Positions 35,701-49,575 of a stretch of DNA of 64,000 nt are shown piece after piece. The first letter of the stretch is position 1. Every line of letters starts with the position of its first letter. The position numbers were made by a program, and so were the translations under genes. The notes below the pieces were generated by a model. That model saw nothing but the letters and a program-made list of their open reading frames with translations, made no database searches and was not told where the DNA came from. This DNA is from Pyrocephalus nanus (taxonomy: Eukaryota > Chordata > Aves > Passeriformes > Tyrannidae): assembly GCA_038380795.1 (NCBI GenBank), contig CM076260.1, positions 7,518,033 to 7,582,032 of the forward strand, given 5' to 3'.

Positions 35701-38700
35701 TCAGGTCCTTGATGATCGTCTCGTACTTTAGAGATTATCTTTGGAGTAGCACTGAAAGGAAAAGCCAAATGAGGTTACGGCTTCTGGGTACACATGTAAG
35801 CTTGAACCTCCCTCCAGACCTCTGCTTCTGGAACTTTCTGCCCTGTACCAGGGTGCACTGATGACTTCTTATTTTAACAAATTCAGGAACACCGACATAA
35901 ATATCATATTTTTTTCAACTGTATGCCAATACTTTCACTTAAAGACTTCAACATGGTAAAGAATTTCAGTTTGCTCATATTTAACATTTTTATAAGACTG
36001 AAGGTTTAAATATGAATAGACAAGAGACGAAACAGTCTGAAGATGCTTCCTGCATTTTTGTACTCTAAGCACACAGGTGAAACTTTAAGGGGGTTGAGTA
36101 TTGAATTTGCATACTCAAAGTTAATTTTCATCGTAATGTGATTACAGTAATTCAATTTAACTGAATGTTGTTAGCCTTGATTTAGACTCCAGCATCATCT
36201 ATCTCAGCTTAGAAGAATTACTCATCTATCAGAGCAATTGACTTAATGTGAAAAATCCAGGCTGATGCACACACAGCATTTGGATTTTATTTTCTAAAGC
36301 ACTTTGTACAGCTGACCCTCCCATAGGGGTAAAGAAACACAAGATGATTTGACAGAATACAGAGGCTCAGTCCAAGACCATGATATTAAAAACCAAACAA
36401 CAAAAAAATTACTGGCAAAAATTTTTATTCTGAAGAAATGTCTAGAGCTTAGTGCTTCTTTCGTGACTAGGCCTTTTCAGCATGTTCTGTTTAAGCCGCC
36501 GTCAGGGCTGATCCAACAGGCACATCCTCAGCTCCTGTGAGTATAACCAGATGTTTGCTTGCAGAGCCATAGCAGTGATTTAAGGAGTTACCATTTCTCC
36601 TCTGGGCTCAGCTGTGGTCACTGACTACACAAACACTTAGCAGTGCTTTGTAGAAGAGCTTTCTCTTTGCATAGAAAATTGATGAGTTACAGTTTCTTGA
36701 GAGAGAATTGGGTAACTGATGGCCATGGAATAATAACTATACTGCACATCTGCTTTATGTTCTTGTACCTGTCTTAGTTTAATCATAAAGTGGAAAAGTC
36801 TCAATTTATTATTAAAACAAAGATGGTTAATGACTTAATATATTGAGGCTAATAAAGGTAGAGTCTTGGGCTCAAGTTCTTAGTCTGAGGTATTTCAAGG
36901 ACTCTTATTGCCCACTGCCTAGTTAAGTGCTACCCTAACTTCTAGAGTATCAACCAGTAGAGATACTTTTTATTTCTGCCACTGAAACTTAGCAAAAAGA
37001 ATGAAAAATCAAGAAATCTCATCCCTAAGTGAGTGATAAAAGCTGTTCCATGATTTGACAGAACTGGAGGCAGGTAAGAGGCTTCAAACTGTTTTGGATT
37101 ACACAGAAATCAGCTGGGCCACAAGAACTTAGCACCAAGAGGCACATCTGTAAAATACTGTGGTATTCCAAGTGTAGGTGACTTACTACCACCCACCTGC
37201 CTCACTATCTCACACTCAGCTTCTGTTCATGCTTGACCTCAGTACAGAATAAAACTTAATTGCCCTCTAGATCAGGATGAAAAGCTTGAGCACCAGCAAG
37301 ACAATGTTAAAACAGTCTTGTGAGCAGAGCAAAAAAAGCATAAAATATTTCAAGTCATACTTTAGTTCAACAATGATCAGCTTCTGCTGTCTATTTGCTC
37401 AGTGCTGTTCAGTTCCCAGCTCAGACACTGCAGCACTCATGTGCCCAGCACAGGCTGCAGAGGTGCTGGGCTGTGCACCTGCCCAGAGTCTGGCCCAGCT
37501 TGGGCTGAACTACACCAGTCACAACTGCAACTCAGACAACTGTCTCCCATGGATGCAGATTTTGGTGTCATTCTCAAACCAGCTTCCCCCAAGGCCATAT
37601 CTCAATTTGTGGTAGGCACTGGAGATGATTCTTCCAATAGCAAGTATGTGTGAAGCTGAAGCCAACACATTAATTGAAGCTGCAAGAGCCAGAAGAGCTG
37701 GATTCATCAAGGTTTAAAGCGTTTCTATACGTAACAACTTTGCTCTTGAAGAGCTGACAGATAAAGCCATCTAGTGGTAGGAGCTTTGACTTAGTCACAA
37801 ACTAAGAATCTAAGTCTCTTATTAGCCTGACATTGAAGCACTGCAATTCCTTTTAAAGGCTTATTCCTTTTATAAGATTATCAACGGAAGATGTAAACTA
37901 ACGATCGAAGAGACATAAGGGCATCCTTGTCAATCTTCTGAAAAGAAAAAGCCAGGAGAGAAGTATCATGCCTTACCCTGACTGATGGGTAAGAAGCTTG
38001 ACACACAATGCTTTACCCTAATGAGGTTATAGAGCAAGCCCACTTTGCTGCAAGTCAATAGTTTAATTAACGTGTTTCTGAGGGAGTCCTAACGATGCAC
38101 TGATAAGCTCAACAGAGAAGTGCAGTAGCAAATCTGGTCATAATCCCAAACTATGAAATGTAGCTGAATGGTGGTAGATAAAACAGAATATATTCATTAG
38201 TTATACAGGTTTATAAGATACACTGGAAAACTCTGGTAAGTCTCATTTGTTTCTCCTGTGAAACAAAAAGGTGGAGGATCAAGCTTATCTGAGCTGTATC
38301 AATATACTTATCATTTCTAGTTCCTCTAGCTTTCCTCCAAAAGAAAGCTTTAAAGAGCCAGCCAACAGACCAATTCATAATGGTGCATGCACCACAAAGT
38401 TCCTCCACCTGGGATCACTGGCAAAATAGACTATTAAAGTGTTTGATAGGCAAAAGTTTAGATAGCCATAAGCTGAAATAAACTCTTCGGTCATTTGCCT
38501 CTCTCACTTCTGACTAATCACACAAATGCAACTGTGGAAAAGGAGTTCTATAGCTTAAAACTTGTTCCAGGTCTCAGATAGCTCTACTATTTATCCATTA
38601 AACTTTTTTGCTGCAAGTGTACATGCAATGAACATTTATTAAGAGCAGGAAGCGAGCACTAGTTTATGGAGTAGGAGCACTTATTGCTGATGTTTCCAAC

Positions 38701-41700
38701 ATCGGCAAAAATATTTACTTGTCTTTAAAGAAGAGGCTCTGATAGCATAGCACAGAATAGACCAGAAGAGTAGAAAAAAAAAAAAAAAAAGAAATGCTGA
38801 GCAAGTTGTAGGATTCAATGTACAAGACTCAGTGTACAAGATCAGTCAACCGAAATTCACAAATTAGCACATTTCCAAATCCTAACCTGCCTACTGGGAA
38901 GCAAGATCATTACTTGCTGTAGGCATGGCAGAGCAAAACAAGCAGCTGAACAACCTACCATTTAGCACTGGTTAGCAGCAGAAACCCAGCACGCTAGGGA
39001 TCTGTTTGGTTTTGCTACATACATAAAATAAGGTTAAGTTCTTGACCCTCACTTGCTCAGGATTTCAGTGCCACCAAAAGAGAGTCTTGCAGTGTCTCAT
39101 TCATCTCTCAAGGGAAAGTTTTCCCTACTGACTGTATCTACTCAAGCATGGAACAACTGAATTGACTGTGCTACAGGAGCAGATGAAACTGATAAAACAG
39201 ATACTTGCTTCTCTGAAGCCTGGAACCACTCACCCTTTACTGTTATCAGGCCCTTGCTCTGCACATTATCTTCTTCCCCTGCCTCATCTGTTCCTGCCCA
39301 GGTCATGTTTTCCTTCAGCACAAGCACCGGGCCTTAGCAGCCAAACCCCTCCCACTTAATTGAAACGAGCTGCTCACCTAAGGCTTCACCACAGCCTACA
39401 ACCCCAGCCTGCAGGTCACTCAGCACTCCCACCTGTGGAGGATCCTGCAGGCTCCTGGTCACTGCAAGTGTCCTGTTCCCTAAGCTGAAGCCTGCTTTTA
39501 TAGGCACGTAAATCTTTCACGACAAGAATATGTGAAGCAGATAATCTGGCTGGAGTAGGGAAAAATCACAGAGATCAAATATATGAACTGCTGGCCTGTC
39601 CCTCTACAACAGCTGGCCAAAATGCAACACAGTTTGGTCGTAAATCAAGCCCAGTTTTAGCACTGGCATTAGTGGCTGACACTCTCCAACTACAAGAGAG
39701 ACATGGAGTAAAGAGGATCATCATAACATGCCAAAAGGCTTTAACTGCAACATATGCATGATTAAATATTGAGCAACTTTAAGAGAACACAAAATAACCT
39801 TTTACTTCTTCAGTTTCCTTTATGAGATTGTCATACTCCCCTCTTCACAAACATAAAGCTTTAAAATAGATTCTTTTCTCTTAAATCACAGAAGAGTGAC
39901 AGCCTTTCAGCTGGAAACAGTTCTGCTAATATTGTGAGCTCCAACAAAGCAAGCCACCAGCATCCTGTCTGTATTAACACAGCAACACAGAAAATTATCC
40001 CCCAAGCTCCAGGTTTCATGGAGAGACACCAAGATCACTGCACGATGGAACATTCACCCTGTGAGCAGAGGCTGAGGAGAGGTGCTTTTCCAGCCTGTGG
40101 ATGACGGTGATGGTCGTGGAGCACCTACAAACAGCCTGCCAAGGTCTGCAGGAGGCCAGCAGGAGGAGGGGGCCAGGCTCTTCATGGTGGACAGAAATTC
40201 ATACAAGAGACATTCAGACTGGATATAAGGAAAAACTTCTTTCCCACATGACAGTCCAGCACTGAAGCTGGCTGTGCAGCTTTTCTTTCTTGCAGCATTT
40301 CAAGGCCCACTTGGACAAAAGCCTGAGCAACCTTGTCTGCCCCTGCAGCTGGTCTGCTTTGAGCAGCAGCTTAGATTGGAAGATTCCAGAGGTCACTTCC
40401 AACCTGAATTATAATCCTTAACCTAAGGTACAGTTCCCTTCAACTACTCAGTCATAGAGCACGTCAGACTACTCACCTTCCTAATCTGTAACCATGACCA
40501 GAAAAGGGATGAAACATTGGCTTTTTGGATGCCAAATACACCTTATCTTTTTTATCTTCCACTTTCACATCTACTTCCTCCTTATCAAAAACTTTTCGTA
40601 GCTCAAAAGGCAGTTCCCTTAAAGAAAAAAAAAGGCACGTCAGATAAAGAACAACTATACTGTTTTCAGTATACAAAATACATTAATGATTAATACTTGC
40701 TCTACATTTAGCCTTTCAAGGATGATGCTTTAAAAAAAAAAAAAATTCCCAAGAATTTACTAAGAGTTATGTTAAGTGCATGGTACACAAACAACTTCAA
40801 GTTCCTGAACTGCAAACTAACTAGAAATGGAACAATAAAAAAAAAAAAAAGTTTGTTGAATGATGTTCAAGTTTACTCAGCAGTTACCACTTTTAAGGAC
40901 AGGATGTGTAAGAAGGTCAGTATTGCCACACATTGCTGCAAAAAGGCTGAATTATTTTATCCCTCTAGTAAAACAAGGAAAAAAAAAGACAATTGGCTTT
41001 TAAAGAGAAAACGGAGTTTAGACACAATGTGGTTAATTACAAAAAAACCACAGCTTTTAAAAATTAGATCATCACTAATAGCCACACTCTTTAGTGCAAC
41101 AACATCACCTTGGTGATGCTTTAATTTCATTAAGCAGAAAACAACAATGCCTTTGTCTATGAGCTCTGATGCAGACAGCACAATTTGGGGTGGAGGGGCT
41201 CAGCTGGCAGAGGGGCTGTACTAACTGCTTTCTCTACCATCAGTGATTATGCAGAAGCCATCCCATAATTAGCATCTTCACAGGCAAACAGGGGAAGAAA
41301 GGTGGCAAACTTTTGATGAATGCACACAAAGAACACAAAGAGCTTTAAACAGTGCAGTTAATTGCTATTACAACTAACACAGATGACAGCCATAGAGGAG
41401 ACATAGTATAAAATCAGTATTTTTTCATGGGCTAGCAAAGTATTGAAAAGAAAAATACAATGGCTCAGTAATTTCACACACTTGATAAGGAGTTATTGAA
41501 TTATATTATCTTCTCCATCTGTATGGAGTGAGAAAACAGACTACAAATTAAAGGTTCAAAATCACATTGGTCTGTATGGTCAACCTGCTTTTTTAAAGCA
41601 ACTAATACAAACAATAGGAGAAATCAGGACAACACGTTAACTTTTAACACAAGGGTAAAGGCAAGACTGTTAACACAGGGATAAATGTAAGATTTCTGTG

Positions 41701-44700
41701 TACAGGCAAAATGACTGAAATACCAAGTTTGTACTAGGAAAAATGTCTGAAATGTAAGACTGATCAGAGTTTCTTGATGTTACATGGACCATCTGTGCCC
41801 ATTTAAGGCTTTGCACGAACAAAAAGAAAACAAAGACCATAAAACCAGAAATGCTCAACCACTTGTGCAATTGAGTTCATTAGTCAAAATACCATTTGAT
41901 CAGCAGCTCTTACTGGGCACTGATTTATTCTTTATTTTTGTTCTGCACCTGCTGTGCCCCCCACCAACCCTGCCTTTTATCTATTCATCAGCAACTGCAC
42001 AACTACCGCCACTGAAAGCTGTATTACACCTGTTGATGTTCCAACAGCCATTAGCGCTGCAGGAACGAGACCAGTGGGGCCTGCGCTCCTACAGGGACAC
42101 CGCAGTGCAGCAAAGCCAAGGAGCCACGTAAAGAGTCTGGAGCATTAGCTAAGTGCTGCCCGAAGCACATTAGCTCAGGCTGGTTAAGAACACAAAACTC
42201 GCTCACCCCTTTTTAATGGAGTCCAGGAACTGCTGGTTTGCAGCATCAGTGTAGCTCCGCAGTTCGCTGTCGTTCACCGTAAACCCGTTTTTCCAAAGTT
42301 TAATGATGACATCAACCTACAAAGTAAGGACGAGTCTCATTGTAACACGGATGTAAAAGCAGCTTGGTATACCCACAGTACCCTGTGACTGTAAATCATC
42401 CACTCTATGGACTAAAAATACTGGGAGCAGGCTCACTGTAATCTGCCTTGGCCCCGTGCCAACAGGCACAGCAACTGCAAGGGGTAAGCGACATTTCTAA
42501 GGATCTTGTGTCAGTCAGGGTTAGAAATAAACCTTCCCTCTATCATTCTGCTTTCCCAGGTCAAGAACACTCCTTCAATTCAGAAAGGAGGGGGGAAAAA
42601 AAAAAAAAAAAAGAGCTGGATGATTCCAGCCAGCTGCAACTCCTCGAGAGCTCATTTGAGAGCACACATGCCTGGTGTTGGAACACCAACTGCCAGAGCA
42701 GTCCAGTTGGGGATTTACCAGGGTTAAAGCCCTGTTCCGATCATTCAGGAAGATTTTCTCAAAGTAAAGGCATTGAGATAATGCATGCAGAAGCCTTTCA
42801 CACAGAAAATGAAGCAAAAGTGCCAGAAAATTCACTTTCACACAGTCATACATTTATGTTACCCTGGAATTCCTGGGTATATTCAAAACCTTGGTGTTAG
42901 GTGAATGGAAAAATAAACTGTCAGTGATTCGTTGACTTTGCCAGAAATCATCCACTACTCCAACTTGTAGCCTTCACACTGTTTACTAAAATCTCCCCAA
43001 CTGTAACATGGATATATTTGGGACTGTATTTTCATATTTATGCACCACGCCATTTAAGGAAGCATTTGATTATCCAGGTCTGAATATTTTAGATCCCTGA
43101 AATAACCTTGTCTTGACAGATACTTGGCCATAGGCGAGGTATATGAAGCAGATATGAATGCAGAATTCACCTCAGCTAGAAATTAGGTTGAACTAGGCTT
43201 GATAGTACCTGACAATTTTATCCTTTTTTTTTTTTTTCCTTTTTTGCATTTTGACTTGTTAGATGATTGCTACATAAATAAACAGGCATGTGCAAACTAC
43301 TGAATAAAATTCCTTCTCTTTCAGTTGGGTAGTCTGTCAAAAAAAAGTTTATAGCACTCAGGAAGATTAGATTCCTTCAAAAACCCTTGTGTCTTATAGC
43401 ACCAATGCATAAAGGAAGGAGTTCTAATTATGGGAAGGTTCCTCTACAGTGAGCCAGTATGCAAACTTAGCATGGGCTAATTATTCCACACCAATTTCCC
43501 ATTTAGGCACTGACACAAGTAATGCCACGTAACACCATTTCAGAACTGCAATTTAACATCCTGCTCCTGAAATTCCTTTTTTTTTTTCAGGTTCAATTAG
43601 GGACTCACGAACATAATTTCCAGCAATGCCCACTCCACATTTCTTCGTGACATCTTTGTTCTACCAGGCCTTTTCTCCCTCCCCTTAGCAGCCTTTTGTG
43701 AGTAACAGAAAAAAAAGGACAGAATCACCAAGATACAAACCCACACTGAACATCCCACTACTACCATAATTATATGAATAAGAGGAAATGAAATATATAT
43801 GGGCTATGCCTCTGCACAAAAAGGCTGCAGCTCCTTAAGTAACTTCTTATGTAACAGCAGTTGTCATTCCTTGGAACTCCTGCTCACGTCACTCTCCTTA
43901 CTAATAAAGCAGAAGTGCATTAGCCAATGCCAGCATCAGTTCTAGAATGACACTAAACCCACTATAAATTAGTAAAAGCCAGAAGTACAGCATCACAGGC
44001 CTGGTTGACTGCGAGATGAGAGGCTGTTCCTACAGCTCTCTGAATTCGGTGTGAATTTATTTACAGATGTACTGGATAACAGCACTGCACATTCTGTCAT
44101 CATCAGTGCTGTTATGTTAAAAAGCATACTGAGTAAATATGAGTATTTTTTCTTCACTACCTACCTGATTCTTGACTGTAGTTGGAGGCACACACATAGC
44201 ACCAACCTTCTGAGCTTCTTCAAACAGGTTATCTACAAAGTAGTCACAGTTTTGTTCTGTGCCATTCAAAATCTGATTGTCGGTTCCTGATTTACACACC
44301 CTGCAGAACAAAGACACAAGTGAAAATGACTCCTCAGAGGACACAGAGGACAAGCAGGTACCCCAGAAGCTCAGTACTAAAAGGTGTAGAAGGCTCACTC
44401 CCCTGCACACAGTTTACTTGGCTGTTACAAAACATCAGGTCAACTTTGTGTTGTGCATTTTCTATAAACTTTTTCTCAATCTACTATTTGCACTTCAGAA
44501 GCAAAGTTAAAGAATGACAATAGAAAAGGTGAATTCATCTATGCAAAACTTCTAAACTTGGTATCAGAACAAGGAATGCAAGTTAAGTGATTCATACTTG
44601 TAATTCAAACCATCAAACATTTAATTGCACACCAATGAAGGGCCTTCCTTAAAGCATTTCCATGATATAGGCTTAGGTTCCTCTGCCATATACAAGAAAA

Positions 44701-45731
44701 TTGCCCTAGGATTTACTCCCCCACCCCCACTTGACCCTGCCCATACCCAGCATCACCATCACTGTTTTGGAAAGAGAAACTCAAGTGACTCAACACCACT
44801 GGAGCACACTGAAGAAATACAATGGAAGCCTTCAACACTGTGGAGACTGCCAGGGTATTAAAAAAGATGCATCAGCCACATCTTTTTATAGAACATTGTG
44901 CATGTGACAGCTGCTTCTGCTAAATTTTCGCCAATCAAAATGCAGAAATATGCAACCTGAATGAAAGATTATCTTTCAGTATAGGTTCTTTGCATAGTAA
45001 GAGGATTATGCAGCATTTAGTAAACATTGCAGGAGTTATTCCTATTGGAGATTCAGAAAAGTCTATTTTAAGCAACTCAGGAAAAAAAATCTCAGCTCTT
45101 GAAAGACACCCAGTTTTACATAAAACTCTGCATTGAATTCAAGAGCAGCAATGCTTACTGGCATGGTAATTTGATATATTTGCATAAAAAGGAGTTGGTT
45201 GCAGTGCATCTATGCAACACTAAGAATCCCTACAGATTAACATCTTTATACAAAAGAAAACCTCAACATTAAAGAAGAAATTTCAAAAGTATGCTGTCCC
45301 TATTAGTTTTCCAACAAAACAAAAGAAACTTGAAGCATTAATGTTAGGTATTCACTACACTTTACAACAGAAACAGAACTGGAAGACCAAACACCTCCAT
45401 ATCAAACGTAGAGCTGCATAGCGAGTTAGCAATTTGTAAGGCTGCCTTGCTATTTTAAATAAAAATATTTACAGAGCTTCCTGCATCTAGGAAACATTTC
45501 AGGTATGTGAGGAATCTTTCAGCAAAATAATAGTGCTTTTTTGAAACCTTCAGTACATGTGGAGCAGGTGGATACAGAAAAAATATTAAATTTTAGAATT
45601 CAACAAAAGTTTGAAAAGTCATAACAGGACACACAGACAGCAATGGGAAAGGAAGGAGGGGGGAATGGGGAGGGGAGAACTGGCACCTACCATTCTTTCT
45701 TTACAGTTTGGATATTGTCCATGTCTTTCAT
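32469..45731 (-). CDS. UBXN2A: UBXN2A, UBX domain p97/VCP adaptor
   Basis: Six coding exons on the minus strand (45731-45691, 44300-44165, 42316-42207, 40617-40477, 35751-35587, 32757-32469) join in frame to 293 codons and a stop. All introns are GT-AG. Residues about 60-125 form a SEP domain (LWKNGFTVND, then QQFLDSIKKGELPFEL), and about 173-250 a UBX domain (ITNIQIWLADGERIIQKFN). The EEAQKV segment and the FSGHGYRLGS linker match human UBXN2A. Known UBXN2A binds p97/VCP and affects turnover of clients such as mortalin and acetylcholine-receptor subunits; that role is carried over from mammals. The protein is about 34 residues longer than the human 259, all as an extra tail. UBXN2B was considered but lacks this N-terminus. 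Confidence 0.96.
33000..35586 (-). other. UBXN2A: UBXN2A intron 6 region
   Basis: This is intronic sequence between the last two coding exons, with no extra exon or repeat recognised. Confidence 0.7.
35587..35751 (-). CDS. UBXN2A: UBXN2A coding exon 5 (UBX start)
   Basis: This 165-nt exon encodes residues 144-197 with split codons: ATPKIISKV, a polar variable segment, then LEPITNIQIWLADGERIIQK. The acceptor is TCCTTTCAG and the donor GTAAGA. Confidence 0.96.
35752..40476 (-). other. UBXN2A: UBXN2A intron between coding exons 4 and 5
   Basis: It contains a 17-base A run at 38,774-38,790 and the CR1 tail at 40.04-40.43 kb. The rest is without recognisable genes. Confidence 0.75.
40042..40425 (+). 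mobile_element. CR1 LINE 3' fragment
   Basis: The plus strand shows CR1 text: CTGGATATAAGGAAAAACTT, GCCCACTTGGACAAAAGCCT and GAGGTCACTTCCAACCTGAA. It ends about 50 bases from UBXN2A coding exon 4. It is degraded and lacks a clean terminal microsatellite. Confidence 0.9.
40477..40617 (-). CDS. UBXN2A: UBXN2A coding exon 4 (SEP end, linker)
   Basis: This 141-nt exon encodes residues 97-142 with flanking split codons: ELPFELRKVFDKEEVDVKVE and FSGHGYRLGS. The FDKEEVDVKVEDKK string is identical to human. The acceptor has a long pyrimidine tract ending TTTAAG; the donor is GTGAGT. Confidence 0.96.
42207..42316 (-). CDS. UBXN2A: UBXN2A coding exon 3 (SEP domain)
   Basis: This 110-nt exon encodes residues 60-95 and two bases of G96: IIKLWKNGFTVND, then QQFLDSIKKG. 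It is the start of the SEP domain. The donor is GTGAGC and the acceptor CTTTGTAG. Confidence 0.96.
42317..44164 (-). other. UBXN2A: UBXN2A intron between coding exons 2 and 3
   Basis: Nothing beyond homopolymer A and T tracts (for example near 42,595 and 43,225) was recognised. Confidence 0.7.
44165..44300 (-). CDS. UBXN2A: UBXN2A coding exon 2
   Basis: This 136-nt exon completes W14 and encodes residues 15-59, with CDYFVDNLFEEAQKV as in human (CEYFVDSLFEEAQKV). The acceptor is TTCTGCAG and the donor GTAGGT. Confidence 0.96.
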
Positions 45732-45744
45732 TCTGGGGCACCAC
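45691..45744 (-). CDS. UBXN2A: UBXN2A exon with start codon
   Basis: The acceptor at CCGTAATTAG is followed by 13 untranslated bases. Then ATG at 45731 opens MKDMDNIQTVKKE and two bases of W14, ending at a GTAGGT donor. Human UBXN2A starts MKDVDNLKSIKEEW. Coding part 45691-45731. The exon is too short to show as a long open frame. Confidence 0.93.
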
Positions 45745-48700
45745 CTAATTACGGAAAGAAGACAGTTTAAAACCAAAACGAACCAAAATAAAACACCCAG
45801 CACACTTTCCCTCCTTTTGTAGCTGAAACACTACATTTTTAGCTGTGTAGATAATACATTTAACCAGAAACCTCAACCTCCCCCCCACCAAGTCTCCAGA
45901 TGGTTCTTTGTTTTCCCGCAGTTTCTAATTTAATGACACATGAACCACGCATCTGTTCCAGACGTTCAGAAGCAAGGTTACTTTCTCATAAACATACAAA
46001 ATACATTCCACAATAATAACACTGTGAATTGAAAATACATGCCCATACTTATGCAAGGCGAGGAAAAAACATCACACTCCTCCTCTGATCGACACTGCTT
46101 AAACTCCTCTGATTTTCCACAGCACTGTGAGATGGTTGCAGAAAAACTGCACTGCCACTGCAGGCATTCAGTGACCTTCACCTTAACTGTGCATTACTGA
46201 AAGGGGCAAGATTTGTCAGGCTCCCCTTCCTACCTTACCCCAACATATTGGTGCAGCACCTCAGAAACTGTGAATTATCATTATCATTTAGCTGGCAAGA
46301 AAATCCTGGATTTGCAAGTACTAAATATACTACAGGATTAGTCTGCTGAGTCAAAAGAAACGAAGGATCCCACACTGATCTCATTATAGGTGCTCCCTCC
46401 TGAGCTCTCCAAAAAAAGTTACAGAGTGTCACAAAAGGCAGAAACTGCCAAAAACATCCTTAAAAAAAAAAAAAAAAAAAAAGCCCATCTAAAATTGTAC
46501 AAGCGCCCCCGGACAACAGAAATTTTAAGTTGCAACTGTGTTCAAAAGAGTTATTCCTGAAGAACACCAGGCACAGGTTACACAGATGATGTTCTGCTTC
46601 TGCAGTTCTGGGACTCAGTCACAACATGTGTGGCTTTTAGAGAGCATCAAACTAACAGTGACAACCATCATAATCATGAAAAAAACTAGCATGCACAGCG
46701 AGACTAATATAAATTTTAAGTGGTCTTGACATCTAATTTAACAAGACAGAGAGGTTAGGGCAAAACAACATGCAGCACTGACCAAAAAAGAGAAAACCCA
46801 CATCCAGTTATCCTGTATTAATTCATATTCCTCCAGCTTTTAATATTGGTATTCTTTTATCTTTAAAGTTAAATCCTCGTGAGAGACATTATGTAGAAAA
46901 GTACATAAGCCTTCAGAAAACCCCTATAACGACCAAAAATGTGGTCAATATGCACATAACACGTTTGAAAGGTTAGATAGCCTTAAATTTAACAGATGCT
47001 GTTATGCGTTAGGCTAAAACATTATACTTTGCACACCTCTGACATGTCACACAAGATGAGGGTCAGTCTTTTTTTTTCTCCCCTCCCACAAATGTTCTGC
47101 CAGAGCACTATATCTACCAGGCAAGCTTGTGCTGGTACATGATGACCTTATATGCATATCTGATCGTTGTTCTCGGAACTCTGTGCTGCACTTGTTAAAA
47201 AAGAACTCTCAGTATGAAGTAAGCGGAGTGAAAGTGAAGTGCTTAAAGAGTAAAATTTTTTCAAACTTCTCTCAAATTCAGCTTTAACACACTCTGGCAC
47301 AAAGTATTTTTTTGTGTTTAGTCCAACGTAATTTTTTGTAGTTTGTGTTAATGTGCTTATCTTCTAATCTTTCACTCCAGTGGGCTACTCCCCAAAGCAA
47401 CAAGAGCCACCTCCTGCCATCTGCTTTTGTTGATTCTCTGTAACTTGTCATCAGAGCTGCTAAAAAGAGACAGACACAATGAAGCAGCTCTTCAAATTAG
47501 CGCTTTGGCTACATTAGGCTGGCCTCAAATGTGCGTGAATGTTATTCAAAACTGGTCAGCTGTGAAAGCTGCTGTTCCTTCTAAAGTACAACGGCAATTA
47601 TACTTGGAAGAAATGTTTGCGTTAATCTCTCAAGGTGAAGAAATCATCCTATACAGCACACTGATGTTTATTATGACCAAAAGCCACTAGGACATGGCAA
47701 TCAGGACGCACTGCAAGCACTTCAGCTCAGCATGTCAACCCAACCAACACAAACCACCTCTCCCACCAACTTGTGACGGGCATCCCTAGTTGCCACTTTA
47801 CATGGTAAGAATTTTGGTGTTAATTTTTTGCATCAGCAACAAGAAGTACCTCAGAACTGAACATCCACCTCTGGAAACTAAATTTAAAACATGGGAAGAA
47901 GCTGCAGCTGCCAGCAGCCCACCACAGCTACATCTATTAACTGGGGTAGGACACTCCTGGCCCTTCCCACACAGCCCCAGGGGCTCTCCAGCCTTTGACC
48001 AGCCCCACTAGGACAGACCACTGACCCAGCAGTGGCTTCACAGCCAGAGCTTCCAAACAGGCAGCCCTCAATAGATGTATTCATTTCGGCAAATAACTGC
48101 AGTTAATACAGCTGAGCCCACACTTCCAGTTATTTTAATGCAAGAAAAACAAAACAGAAACTACCTGTGATGCTTCCCTTGCTGTGAAGGGCAGAAATAC
48201 CCACACAAGCACACGCAGCCCCCCTCTCGTGACAGCCTGCCTGACAAACTTTGGCAGAACAAGCTCCTTGAGTCGAGAGCTGCTCAAAGAACAGCGCTGT
48301 CTATCCCCGCACCACACTGAAATCACGGCTGAAAACTGCACTGTACCGTGCCACAGAAAGACAGGAAGCTCCAGGGAAATAGCAAGTGTGAATTAACAGT
48401 GAGAGGAACATCAAAGCTAATGGCCTGAATGTGACTGATGTGCTCAAGTACAAACCACAGCATTCACGCTTCCTCTCCAGCTGGCTAGAGGAGCTGTGCA
48501 CTGGGAAAGAAACCTGCTTCTCTCTTGATGTCCAAGTGTTAGGAAGATAAGTTACTTGTCTGTAGAAATGCCCTATTAGGGCTTAGGAGCTTACATTCTT
48601 CAGTGATTTCAGATCTAAGGAGCGGTTAACAAAGCTTTGGGAGAAGGATGTACTGATAGTGGACACAGAGAATGCAGAGTTTATGGGCCACAAGGGCATC

Positions 48701-49575
48701 AGGCAGAACTCCCAAAATAAGGAAGAAACTAACAAAGCCAACTCAGCAACTGTGCTGGAATCAGCTCCAGCTGGGTAAAAGGTAATACGTAATTCTGGCA
48801 GGGGGATACCGTGACCACCAACTCAAGAAACCCACCAGCCCAAAAGAAGAGAAACACTGAGCATGCAGACTAATAAACATATGAAGCAAGACAACCATTT
48901 AACCAATAAAAGATAGTAACTCATGAATAAGAGAACTATGTAACTTGTAGCAAATGAACATTAGTACCTCTCTTTGCTAAAACGTATAAATAGGGAAAAG
49001 TTTTGACAGTCGTGGCGCTGGCTCTGCGGATTTGCCACCCAGCCCCCGCTTCTGCGCAGAAATCAAATACCTCGGCTCTGTATGTGGACTGGCCTCTCGC
49101 ACTCTGGGTGAAAGACACTATTTTGGGACACCACCGCGGCTGCCGGCACCTGAACTGCCCCGCACCCCCGAGAGCCAGGCCGGGCGGACGCTCCGCGCCT
49201 CCCGCCAGCGCCGGTGCCCAAACCCGCCCTGCCCAGCGCAGCCCCCGCCCGGCGGGCGGGCGGCCGGGAGGTATTTTTAGGCGATGAGGCAATACCGCGG
49301 TACCGACGCCGAACGCCCAGCGCGCCCGAGAGCGGCCGGGCAGGGCAGGGACCCCCCCAGGGGCCGCTCCCGCCGCCGCCCCGCGCGGGACGCGGCCGGT
49401 CCGGAGCGGGGCGAAGTCTCCGGGCGGAGGCTGCGGGAAGGTTCGGGAGGCTCAGCCCGCCCGTCCCTGGGGTGGCCGCAGGCGAAGTCCGAGCGCCGGC
49501 GGGAGCGGCGGCTCTGCGGGATGCGCTCCCCCGGCCCGGCCCGGCCCGGCCCGTCCTGTCCCCGCAGCGACTCAC
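45745..49575 (-). other. UBXN2A: UBXN2A 5' UTR intron
   Basis: This is the probable intron between the non-coding first exon and the ATG exon. It contains an A run at 46,462-46,482 and a short plus-strand reading frame at 47,427-47,690 of unknown meaning. Confidence 0.6.
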
